This document shows positions 55,476 to 64,000 of a stretch of 64,000 nt of DNA, one piece after another. The stretch's first letter is position 1. Each line of letters begins with the position of its first letter. The notes under the pieces are model-generated. The model was not told where the DNA came from. It worked only from the letters and a program-made list of their open reading frames with translations, and ran no database searches. Origin of the DNA: Nigrospora sphaerica (lineage: Eukaryota > Ascomycota > Sordariomycetes > Amphisphaeriales > Apiosporaceae); the NCBI GenBank assembly GCA_018287875.1, contig JAGVVL010000015.1, positions 3,782,001 to 3,846,000 on the forward strand, in the 5' to 3' direction. Position numbers and translations under genes: made by a program.

Positions 55476-57155
55476 ATGACACCGTCCGACATGGTAACAG
55501 CCAGAGAGCGCGCCCATCTCACGCTCCACTCAGTGTTATCTGCAGCAGTCACTCAGAAGCCTACGCACATGTCCAACCTCCCGCCAGAACCGACTAAGTT
55601 CAGAGACTTGTATAATCATTCGTACGGAAAGCTCTTCCTCGAGGGCTGCCAGAAAGAGGTCAGCAAGCTTGAAGCCCAGAAGGTCTGGAGACTGGTCCGC
55701 CGCCCTCAATTTGGCCAGAGACCGCTTCCTCTAAAGTGGGTATTCAAGTACAAGTTTAATGAGGACGGAGAGCTCCAGGAGTGCAAGGCTCGGATATGCG
55801 TACGAGGAGACCTCCAGAAAGTCGATAACCTTGAGAGCACCTACGCTGCCACACTCGCAGCAAAGACCTTTCGCACAGTCATGGCCCTCACGGCGGATCG
55901 AGACCTCGAGTGCAAGCAGTTCGACGTGGTCGGAGCCTTCATGAACGCACTTAGAGAAGGCCAAGTCCAGGTTCTCTGCGAACTCCCAGAGGGATTCAAA
56001 GTGGACGGCATGTGTGTTGAGCTCGACAAGGCCTTATACGGGCTAAAGGATTTACCCCTTCTCTGGTATAAGGAGTTCTCCTCTACCTTAAGGAAGCTTG
56101 GGCTCATCTCCTCACCGGAAGAGCCTTGCCTCTTCTACACTCCAGGGAGGGAGGTTATCGTGGTCTTCTATGTGGATGATGTTCTCTTTCTTTACCAGAA
56201 GCGCCACGAGGCTAAGGCTCTTAGGCTTATTCGAGAGCTCAAGGCCGCGTACGAGCTTAAGGACCAAGGAGACATCACCTGGCTCCTCGGAATCAGGGTG
56301 GTCAGAGACAGGGCTCGGAGGACCGTCACTCTCACCCATGACTCCTACATCGAGAAGATAGCCGCTAAATTCGGGCAAGGAGATCGGGGGTGGGAGCCAG
56401 CAACTCCACTGCCACTCGAGGACTTAGCTCCTCACAATGGAGAAGCAACTCCAGCAGAGATCAAGGCATTCCAAGAGCGTGTCGGCTCAATCCTTTACAC
56501 TGCAGTTATCCTGAGACCGGACGTCGCTTACGCAGCAGCAGCGCTGTCTCGTTTCCTGACGAACCCTGGAAAACAACACTTCAAGGCAGCTGACCGGACG
56601 ATCCGATACCTCTATCACACGAGATATCTCAGCATACGGTTCTCTAAGAGCTCTAGCGAGGCTCAGGCTCTGCTCATAGCTAGCGATGCCTCCTTTGCGA
56701 ACGATGAGGCGACCAGGAAGTCCTCGCATGGCTATGTCATGATGCTCCACGGAGGCCCAATCGCCTGGAAAGCCACTCGCCAAGCAACTGTCACCACATC
56801 CACTACGGAAGCGGAACTCCTAGCTCTGGATATGAAAGCCAAAGAGACTATGGCCTTGAAACGGCTATTCAGAGACCTGCTTATCGATCTCGGCAATGCC
56901 TGGACTCTTCGCTGTGATAATCAGCAGACTATTCGACTTATAGTTGAGGAACACCAGCGAATTAACACAAGACTTAAGCACGTTGATATCGCTAATCTCT
57001 GGCTACGCCAAGAGGCACAGAAGGGGACCTTCAAGGTCACCTACTTGCCGACCAATCTCATGCCAGCAGACGGCCTCACGAAGAGCCTATCAAGGGCGAA
57101 GTTCGAGCACTTCAGAGCTCTGCTCAATCTCCAGGACTCGCGACAGCAGGCATAG
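55476..57155 (+). pseudogene. Copia reverse transcriptase and RNase H
   Basis: 559 open codons. RT motifs: LPLKWVFKYKFNEDGELQEC, VVGAFMNA, ALYGLKDLPLLWY and the catalytic FYVDDVLF. RNase H: ASDASFANDEATRKSSHG, TTSTTEAELLALD and LRCDNQQTIRLI, so D, E and D are kept. The ORF is in frame with the integrase ORF and separated from it only by TAG 55452-55454, which could be a CAG-to-TAG mutation. Without readthrough it lacks a start in the polyprotein. Confidence 0.85.
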
Positions 57156-57238
57156 ATCTCTAGCGCAGTCATCATGTCGAACTTATTTCTTTTGTCTTTT
57201 TCTAGGCACGAAAACAGCAACAGCTGTACACCAGCAGT

Positions 57239-57250
57239 TTCTGGGGGGTG
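57239..57250 (+). promoter_or_regulatory. Copia polypurine tract
   Basis: CTGGGGGGTG immediately precedes the 3' LTR. Confidence 0.7.
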
Positions 57251-57462
57251 TGTCGCGCTAAGGCGACCCCTGAAGTAGAGATTCAGGGTCTACAGGTCAC
57301 CTGACCTCACCAATCAGCGACTAGAGGGCTTGCAAGGGGTGCCCTCCACTCTCTCTAACTGTATTTAACCAGGTCTTCAGTCCGGGTCTCACTTAGAAGG
57401 CTCGGGGGCGAATTCTACATTCCTTATCTGACCTATACCTCCGATCTCCTGCAAGCGTGACA
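57251..57462 (+). repeat. Copia 3' LTR
   Basis: 212 bp, identical by eye to 51502-51713. Confidence 0.95.
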
Positions 57463-58413
57463 CGAAAAATAGAGCCAAGGCACTCAACGACGTCCAGACA
57501 GAGTGCCTCCGAAAGGTCACAGGAGCTTTCAAAGCCACGGCCACTGCAGTACTAGAAACGGAAGCTTACGTGTCCCCCTTAGACACGTGGCTCAACAGAA
57601 GGGTGGCGGCATCGGAAGAGAGGCTCCAACAGCCGCGTATCGCATCACTCATCCAAGCGAGATGCGAAAGCGCAGCTAGATGGATCCTAACAAGACCGAC
57701 TCGCCGGCGCAGACCGAAAGGCCCCGACGCTCCCGATCGTAAGAGGTGGCTAGACGAATGGCTAGCTGGAGACTCAGCACATAAGGCTGAGGAGAGAGAC
57801 TGGCTTCAAAGATGGCAACAAGCGCAGCAAAATCGAACAGCACGAACCCCGACAGCAACTAAGATGCCGCCAGACAAACACGTCCTCAAGCTCCATAAGG
57901 GACTCCATAAGGCCGAGAGCTCCATCCTCGTCCAAGCGAGGACTGGCAAGATTGGGCTGCGAGACTTCCTTTTTAAGCGTAGGGTCCCGGGCTTCGACAG
58001 CCCCTGGTGCGTCTGTGGTCAGGGCAGGGAGACCGTCCGGCATATCCTCGTTTTCTGCCCACGGGAAAGAGAAAGACGAGAGCATCTCGTCCAAGCTCTA
58101 GGAGGACCGATAGACACGGACAGGATGCTCGACACCCCAGGAAAAGCAGGAATTATCGCGAGATGGCTACTCCGCTCGCGTAGGCTGGACATGTTCCAGC
58201 TGGCGAATCAACTCATCAGCTAAGAAGCGGGCGCGCTGAGCCCGATCTCGGTATGGCAGGTTAAAGAGCAGATAGAAGCGGTGCGACGCAGCGGAACCTA
58301 GGTTTTTCACCCGGCCGGACGTCAGCCCGGAACGGTTTTCCTAGGCTAAGATGCGCGGGGGGTCCTCATGGCCTAGATAGGTCGCTAGGTGTAAGAACAA
58401 TAATAATAATAAT

Positions 58414-59083
58414 AGCATAGTCTCCGCTGGGAAGCTTCCGTACAGCTATTGCCGTTTCTTTGCCTGTTGCTGCATTGACTTTTCGCACGATCTCTTCGTA
58501 GGTGCGGCCTTCAGTTCCTGCGGCCTTAACCGTTACCTCCCGTTCGTGTCGAGGAGGTAGAGTCTTGGCTACCTGGGGGGCCCTAGGCGCCGGGGAGGCG
58601 GTAAGGGCAGTAGCGGCTGCAGCGTACGTCTTAGGAGCTTTAATTTCCTTATAGATAGCTTGTAGCGTGTTCTCGATAGCATTGATGCGACTTTCGACGC
58701 TGGGCTGGCTGTTCGATTCCTTAGCCGCCATCTCTAGGACCGGAATGGCGGCTTGAACTGCTGCGGCTAAGGCCGCAATGTTGACTTCACCAGCTACGAA
58801 GCGTTTGAAGTCGTCTATAGTGCTGCGTATATCCTCTGGACTGCGTCCAGATGCTGTAATGCTGTCTGGCGATGGTGTTCTTGAGTCCGGAGGTGACGGC
58901 TCGGGGGGTGGGGCGGGCCTATGGCGGCTCCCACCACCCGCGCTTTGCCTCGAGGGTGGTGAATCGACCATTTCTAGGCTAAATGAAGCCCTAGGAACAG
59001 TTTCTGGGCTATCCGGTAGCTTATAGAGTCGCGGTTGTGAAGTTATCGCTGTGTGGGGTCGGTTTCGAAAAGTTTTTTTTTTT
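58414..59083 (-). pseudogene. LINE 5' end and ORF1 N-terminal part, inverted
   Basis: On the minus strand it starts at the A-run (59083-59073) and ACTTTTCGAAACCGACC, as in LINE copy A. It encodes ORF1 from ATG at 58971 (MVDSPPSRQSAGGGSR) to LPSGDYA at about 58414. The translation then runs into the (AAT)n tail of copy B. It is cleaner than copy A: no stop in 185 codons. The remainder of this LINE is absent. Confidence 0.85.
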
Positions 59084-59893
59084 CCTGCGCTTTGTATAGA
59101 AAGGGGGGGAATAGAAGGTTTGCACCTTAAGCAGCCCGCAAGGGCATATCCCTCTCTAGGACCACCGACATGCGCATCCGTCCTCTCGAGCTATAGCACG
59201 ACCTCCTCGACCTGCAGCCTCCTAGGATAGCACCTGCGCCAGCGACACTCCGATAGAGAAGACGCCCTTTAGCACAATCGAAGACAGTCCGTCTCATCCT
59301 TATCTCCAGGTCCTTAGGCTGGCCTAATCCAGCTGTTGATCCCCTTCTATGGCAAGTCCTCGAACCGGTTCCAGTTCTAGTCGACCCTAGTGCGAGTAGG
59401 GGATGTAGGGGCTACCATATTCTTCTGCCGGTCCTGCGGTCGTCGTGCTATGCTACGGCCCACCGGTGCCCTAGGGTGGCGAGCCCTAAACCGGCTTCCC
59501 GTTACTCGCCGCTATCTCTGCCGGCGAGCCGACCATGTCTTACCGTAGGCCTTCGGTAGGGGGTACCACCACGCTAGCATTGTACCCCGTAAGGCCTCGA
59601 CTAACCTGCCCTGATCCATCATATGTTCGTCTCCGAAGCGGTGCGCTGTCACCCCGAAGGGTGACACGGGCGGCCAGCCGCAGCTACTATTGCCTTAACG
59701 ACTCCGTTCCCGTGTTCTTAACAACTTCCATTACTCCGTACGCACTTCCACTTAGGTATTCGTTCGATGCCCTCGCGGCTGTTCGCTGCAAACCATCTCA
59801 GAGCTCGGCAGGGCTGAGGGTGTCCTGTCGTCGCTTCGAGAACCGAGTCGACGTCGGATGGTTTTTCTACCCAAATCTCTCTATCCCAACACG
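59084..59893 (-). other. Unit X, inverted copy
   Basis: Minus-strand counterpart of 47776-48579, about 90% similar by eye. Its 3' end (AAAGCGCAGG) joins directly to the A-run at the start of the LINE, whereas in the plus copy X continues about 25 bp further and joins the middle of ORF1. Confidence 0.8.
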
Positions 59894-60020
59894 TCGATAA
59901 TGCAGAGAAGAAGAAGAACGCATTGGCACGCCTCGAAGTCCCGTAATGATTGTAGGGCTAAGGGATCAAGCCATCCGAGTATTGCTGATACTTAAATTGA
60001 CACCTTTAGGGGGCAAACAT

Positions 60021-61899
60021 CAATTTGCGTAACGTAATCGATAAGCGAGTGCAACAGACAAGTGAATGCAACACTAACCAAATTCCACGCGACACTTGCA
60101 CTAAAACCAAGATTCCATCACAACCAAAGATGCAGCATAGGAGCGACGAAAAGGATATAATCCTAGCCATTCAGGCTATGGAAAGAGACCCGGAACTTAG
60201 CGCCCGCGCCGCTGTAAGGCTTTACAGCGTGGACCATACAACCTTATGTCGCCGCCGGCGCGGTCGCCTTTCGCGGCGCGATTCTATACCGAAATCACGA
60301 AAACTGACGGACCTAGAGGAATCAACAATTGTTTAATACGTTCTCGACTTAGACTCTCGCGCTTTCCCTCCAAATCTCGCTCGCGTGGGGGACATGGCTA
60401 ATTAACTGTTACGCGACCGCGACGCGTCACCAGTTGGCAAGCGCTGGGCTACAAACTTCGTAAAACGACAACCTGAGCTCCGGACGCGTTTAAATCGAAG
60501 ATACGACTACTAAAGGGCCCAGTGCGAAGATCCAGACGCGATAAACGCGTGGTTTCGGCTTGTACGGAACATAATCGCGAAGTATGGCGTATAGGAAGCG
60601 GATATCTATAACTTCGACGAGACAGGCTTTATAATCGGCGTTATCTCCACGGGCATGGTCGTTACAAGCGCTGAAAGGCGCGGAAGGCCGAAGATAGCCC
60701 AACAAGGCAATCGGGAATGGATCATAGTGATTTAAGGCGTCAACTCCCAGGGCTGGGCAATCCCGCCATTCATCATCGTTGCCGGCAAATTCCACCTCGC
60801 TTCCTAGTACGAAGATAATCAGCTACCTAAAGACTGGCGGATTTCCGTCAGCGAAAACGGCTGGATAACAAACGAGCGAGGTCTGGAATGGATTCAACAC
60901 TTCGACCAACACACTAAAGGGCGTATAACCGGGGCGTATCGTCTTCTCGTCCTCGACGGCCACGAGAGCCACCACTCGACCGCTTTCGAGCTCTATTGCT
61001 AAGAAAACAGGATTATTACTTTATGCATGCCCGCACACTCGTCCCACCTCCTTCAGCCGCTTAACGTCGGTTATTTTGGTCCGCTCAAGAAAGCATACGG
61101 TCGACAAATCGAAGAGTTGATGCGTAGGCATGTTACCCACATCATAAAGGCTGACTTCTTTCCGGCCTTCTATGAAGCATTCCGAAACGCTTTAACTGCT
61201 CAAAATATCTAAGGAGGCTTCCGAGGAGCTGGCCTTATCCTCTCAGTCCAGAAAGTGTCATATCGAAGCTGGATATTAAGCTACGTACGCCGACGCCACC
61301 GGAGTCGGTCGCAGAACTGCCCACGCCATGGCTTTCTAAGACACCTGACAACCCGATTAAAGCAACTTCGCAGACGCAATATATTAAGCGTCGCATCTCG
61401 CAGCATTAGAATAGCTCGCCGACGTCAATTTATCGCTCGATTAACCAGCTTACGAAAGGAACGCAGGGTATAATGCACTAAGTCGCATTACTCCGCGCCG
61501 AGGTATAAGACCTTCGACGGGCAAATGAGACGCTAAGTAAGCGTCGTAGGGCAAAAAGGACACGTTTATAATAAGGAGGATCCCTAACGCTATAAGAGGG
61601 ATAAGACCTTGTAAGACAAACAGGCCCTCTACAGGGTTTACAGCAAGACGAGGAGGAGGACTGTATCGTTATCGGGGGGGTTCAGCCGAGGCAACAGCGC
61701 TGTAGACGATGTGGAAATGGAGGCCATAATGCACGTACTTATGAAGCTGATGCCGGTGCATTTCAGGAAGGGGATTCGGAATAAATTAGCTTAACTTAAG
61801 CTTTTTTGGTTAAGATATAACGATAATAGTTCGGTCGGTGGGATTTGGTGTTGCACTCACTTATCTGTTGCACTCGCTTATCGATTACGTTATCAATTG
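60021..61899 (+). mobile_element. Pogo-type transposon with about 52-bp inverted repeats
   Basis: Left 60021-60074 and right 61848-61899 are inverted repeats. Each contains TAACGTAATCGATAAGCGAG followed by TGCAACAGAYAAGTGARTGC (Y and R where the two ends differ), that is two tandem AAGYGARTGCAACA subterminal units. The length of 1.88 kb and the encoded transposase fit Fot1/pogo. The transposase is RIP-damaged. Confidence 0.85.
60130..61472 (+). pseudogene. Pogo-type transposase, RIP-inactivated
   Basis: Starts MQHRSDEKDIILAIQAMER with a psq-like HTH (LSARAAVRLYSVDHTTLCRR). The DDD core is recognisable: YNFDETGF (first Asp, about 60617), VLDGHESHHS (second, about 60952) and HLLQPLNVGYFGPLKKAY. 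In the last motif the third catalytic Asp has become Asn (AAC at 61063-61065), a G-to-A change. At least eight TAA/TAG stops interrupt the frame. The C-terminus is basic (RRRHRSRSQ). Confidence 0.85.
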
Positions 61900-62064
61900 C
61901 GAGTGGCAGTGTTCTAAGGCCGGCGGTCACAATCTGGAGCTGGAGTTTCAAAAGGCACGAGACCTACCGCTGGCGCAGGGTCCCAACCTGAAGCAGCTGT
62001 ATGAAGAGCACGTGCATCAGTTCCTCGTAGAGTACTAGCGGAAGTGTTAGATTGGGTTATGTAG
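61900..62064. other. Short spacer with a possible gene remnant
   Basis: A plus frame encodes NLELEFQKARDLPLAQGPNL up to a TAG at 62036-62038. It could be the cut-off C-terminus of a gene hit by the pogo element; no family recognised. Confidence 0.2.
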
Positions 62065-63724
62065 CTAGCGAAAGTTGTCCTCAAGGGTCATCCCGGGCGT
62101 AATAAACTTGTGTGTTTGTGTGTGTGTGCGTGTATCCTTTGGCTTTGGCAAAAGTCTCAACTGCTCAGCTAATTTAAAAACAGCGATAAAGTCCTTCACC
62201 GAGTCAACATGACCAAAGAATCCCATGGAACGCACCTACTACTAGATTAGATCTGATAGGGGAAAGCTTCGGTAGTAGTACTTACTTTGCTCATATCCAG
62301 AACCAGCTGATGTTGAAAACTGAACACCCCATCGGCGAAGGGCCAGCTCGCGACGTGGAATATTTCAGGGTCAAGGCCCTCCCGAGCCGCTATCTTGTTC
62401 CAAGCTTCGATCACGCGAGCTTGTTTGGCCCATGCCACCAAACTGCAGCGCAGCTCAAACGCCCCTCTTTTATCACCTCCGATTGGGGCAGGATTCGTAG
62501 CTTCCGAGAAGGTAGGGAATGGTGCTGGCTTACGGAACTGTTGAGGGTCGATTGGTACATTCCAGAACGCTGCTAGATCGGAGAAGGTGCGCCGCCACGA
62601 CGGTGTATCTCCGTTGGCAGCATTGAAGGCCTGTTAAAATGCATGAGCTGAGACTTTCTTGGGTTGCTGACGAGCAGATACAAGTATCATACCTGATTTC
62701 CTGCGGCAGGCATTAAGGCGCACCACTCCTCGAGGTATGAGTTCATGGTCGCAGACGAGAAGGTATCGATGCTGTCCCACTTGTACTCCGTTCCTGTTGT
62801 CCCACATGAGTTAGAATATTCAGAAGAAAAAGAGAAATTCTTAGGATTTACCAGGAAAGACGGCCGTATCGCCCATCTCGGACAGAATGCTGAAATACAA
62901 ACCAAGAACAATGCTGGAGGGATTAGTGATGGCCTTTCTTGATATCGTCGGCGGAGCGAAACGTACGCAAGATTCATTGCGTTACCCTTGACAGCGCCGA
63001 TAGTGTGGGAAGGTCGGACCACAGACCAGGTAAACCCTTGTTTGATACCGAGCTCTTGGAGTATATCTTCTTGCCTTGGTGTTAGGTCAGCTAACTGTTC
63101 CAACGGCCTTGTCAAAATCGCGTACTTGTAGTAGAAATTGGGAACTGTCGTGACGCGGGGGTCATCTTCGCGGCTTGGCGTAGTCACAGGACCAATGTGC
63201 ACACCATAATTCTTTGACAGTTAGACGAGAAACGAAGAAAGAGACTCGATCCGGGGGGCATGGCGAATACACACCTTTGCTCCAGTTTGAAGAATATAGC
63301 GCCTGACAGGAACTCCTTTCATGGCCTTAATGAAGTCTTCTAACATCTGGCCGTTCTCCTGCACCATCTGCTCTTGGCCCGCCCAAAGCTGGCCTTCAGG
63401 GCCGCTCGACTCTTTGTATGCAAAGAAAAAAACATAGTCGACATGTTTGATGCCGTGTGCGATCAAAGCTTTGCGGATGTTGTCTGTACCGGAGAGAAAG
63501 TCAAGCGCAACAGTGTGGATGTTAGAAGCCTGAAAAAGCCCCTGGGGTGGGCGTCTCGAAAGTGCATAGATCTTTGACCACCTCTCGGGGTGCTGAGAAA
63601 GCACCCGAAGCATGTGCTGGCCACTGATGCCATTAGCACCGGCTACAAGAGCTGTGAGTCCTTTGTGCTCAAAGGTAGGAAGGCCAACATAGGCATCAAC
63701 TGAGGTTACGGACGTGCAATCCAT
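62065..63724 (-). CDS. PRISE-type short-chain reductase, seven exons
   Basis: Exons: 63724-63275, 63211-63126, 63074-62967, 62913-62852, 62793-62693, 62630-62286, 62235-62065; introns of 63, 51, 53, 58, 62 and 50 bp, all GT-AG, giving 440 residues. An NADP-binding Rossmann start (ALVAGANGISGQHML) is followed by YALSRRPPQG, VDYVFFFAYKES, the lysine of LQTGAKNYGVHIGP and the tyrosine of NFYYKQEDIL, which are the Lys and Tyr positions of progesterone 5-beta-reductase/iridoid synthase-like enzymes. Then WSVVRPSHTIGAVKGNAMNL and the C-terminal MGFFGHVDSVKDF. It likely reduces an enone in a soluble small-molecule pathway; substrate unknown. The start at 63724 is preferred over an upstream ATG at 63850 because the family begins shortly before the Rossmann fold. 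The last residues include a CA-repeat-encoded stretch. Confidence 0.85.
62109..62132. repeat. (GT)n microsatellite in the last exon
   Basis: An interrupted GT run on the plus strand, translated on minus as THTQTH near the C-terminus of the reductase. Length variation could change the end of the protein. Confidence 0.75.
63075..63125 (-). other. PRISE-reductase intron 2, 51 nt and in frame
   Basis: GTACGC donor, GCTGACCTAACA branch-like stretch, CCAAG acceptor. Removal rebuilds FYYKQEDIL. Because 51 is a multiple of three and the stretch has no stop, retention would insert 17 residues beside the catalytic Tyr. Confidence 0.7.
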
Positions 63725-64000
63725 ATTAGATGTATGGTCGTATTGGGAATGTATGGTTGAGACAAATGACTGAATGCAGAGCGGAAACAGAGTTACTTTG
63801 ATGCACCGTATTTGTAATTCGCGCCAGTCTATTGCACCATACTCCCTCATTACTAATACACTCGCTATTCTGTAGTTGTACCATTGGGATCATCGCATTT
63901 ATGACAGAATCCGCCCAGGGCCGCACTGCAAGCCATTCGATTCGGAAAATCAATTGTGGGGAAACCTTGGCTTCCAGAGTTCCAGTACTAGTGCGAGTCT
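63725..64000. other. Upstream region of the reductase gene
   Basis: No further gene. It would contain the reductase promoter, but no site can be supported. Confidence 0.4.

Larger units (their letters stand above)
51502..57462 (+). mobile_element. Ty1/copia LTR retrotransposon
   Basis: 5961 bp. The 212-bp LTRs (51502-51713, 57251-57462) appear identical, and CGAAA is duplicated at 51497-51501 and 57463-57467. Order is LTR, PBS, leader with a (TC)n run, gag, protease, integrase, RT-RNase H (copia order), PPT, LTR. It lies in LINE ORF2. Pol is broken by several frameshifts and one in-frame TAG. Confidence 0.93.
49069..58223 (+). pseudogene. LINE copy B ORF2 (EN-RT-zinc finger), split by copia
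   Basis: Coding parts are 49069-51501 and 57468-58223, in phase once the copia element and one CGAAA are removed; together about 1060 codons with no stop. The apurinic-type endonuclease comes first (LRILHWNTQKSK, VLAIQEPW, VGDFNVHHPVWGG, AGSDHL). RT follows (VPAGVPQGSPLSPILF and the FADD box in TIAFADDTNLVGFG). A C-terminal CCHC finger closes it (CVCGQGRETVRHILVFC). No RNase H is present. It would nick target DNA and copy the LINE RNA onto it. It was functional-looking until the copia insertion. Confidence 0.88.
48605..58413 (+). mobile_element. LINE copy B, interrupted by a copia element
   Basis: The LINE sequence begins within ORF1 (CCATGCGAGCC, equivalent to about 30375 in copy A), continues through ORF2, is split by 51502-57462, and ends with the same 3' UTR and (AAT)n tail (58397-58413) as copy A. 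Apart from the copia insertion ORF2 is open. Confidence 0.88.

Overview
This window is from the nuclear genome of a filamentous ascomycete. The evidence is genes with short 50-71 bp GT-AG introns, gene families typical of Pezizomycotina (a cytochrome P450, a PRISE-type reductase, a polytopic fungus-specific membrane protein), Fot1/pogo and Tc1 transposons, a fungal EN-RT LINE, and a block of transposons degraded by C-to-T changes on both strands with many TAA/TAG stops, the signature of repeat-induced point mutation (RIP). The species cannot be named from this sequence.

Region 1 (1-20150) is an AT-rich graveyard of nested retroelements. A Ty3/gypsy element with two 300-bp LTRs (8273-16187, minus strand) sits inside an older gypsy element (about 5540-8272 plus 16188-18660). 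Solo LTRs of the same family lie at 17070-17370 and 17526-17865, each with a GTAT duplication, and a 3' LTR lies at 598-921. A RIP-degraded pogo copy (930-3840) contains a copia-type piece with two LTRs in opposite orientation (1033-2800). Un-RIPed short LTRs (6273-6485, 18887-19006) are inserted in this debris.

Region 2 (20150-29365) is GC-balanced host DNA: a frameshifted membrane-protein pseudogene (20749-22155), a three-exon membrane-protein gene (25828-27411, minus), a coiled-coil ORF (28170-28721, minus) and a polypurine tract of about 640 bp.

Region 3 (29366-46487) holds LINE copy A (mildly RIP-damaged), an intact three-exon P450 gene (34270-35912, minus), a long inverted repeat around a pogo transposase tail (36475-38395), a 3' LINE stub, an ankyrin-repeat fragment cut by a LINE fragment, a Tc1-type pseudogene, and a Fot1/pogo element (43505-46487). 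The pogo element carries a complete 522-bp miniature LTR element (43879-44400) and a 346-bp solo LTR with a 5 x 14-bp palindromic array.

Region 4 (47541-59893) is LINE copy B, whose ORF2 is interrupted only by a copia element with identical LTRs and a CGAAA duplication (51502-57462). Upstream of the LINE lies a GC-rich, hairpin-rich non-coding unit called X here. X appears again in inverted orientation (59084-59893), fused to a different point of the same LINE. Region 5 holds a RIP-damaged pogo element with inverted terminal repeats (60021-61899) and an intact seven-exon PRISE-type reductase (62065-63724, minus).

The most unusual structures are the miniature LTR element with a tRNA-type A-box in its LTR, the two X-LINE chimeras, the 47-nt tRNA-Asn-like primer-binding site of the gypsy element, and a copia element with identical LTRs but a multiply frameshifted pol. 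The intact host genes are the P450, the reductase and the 25.8-27.4 kb membrane protein; the coiled-coil ORF is uncertain.
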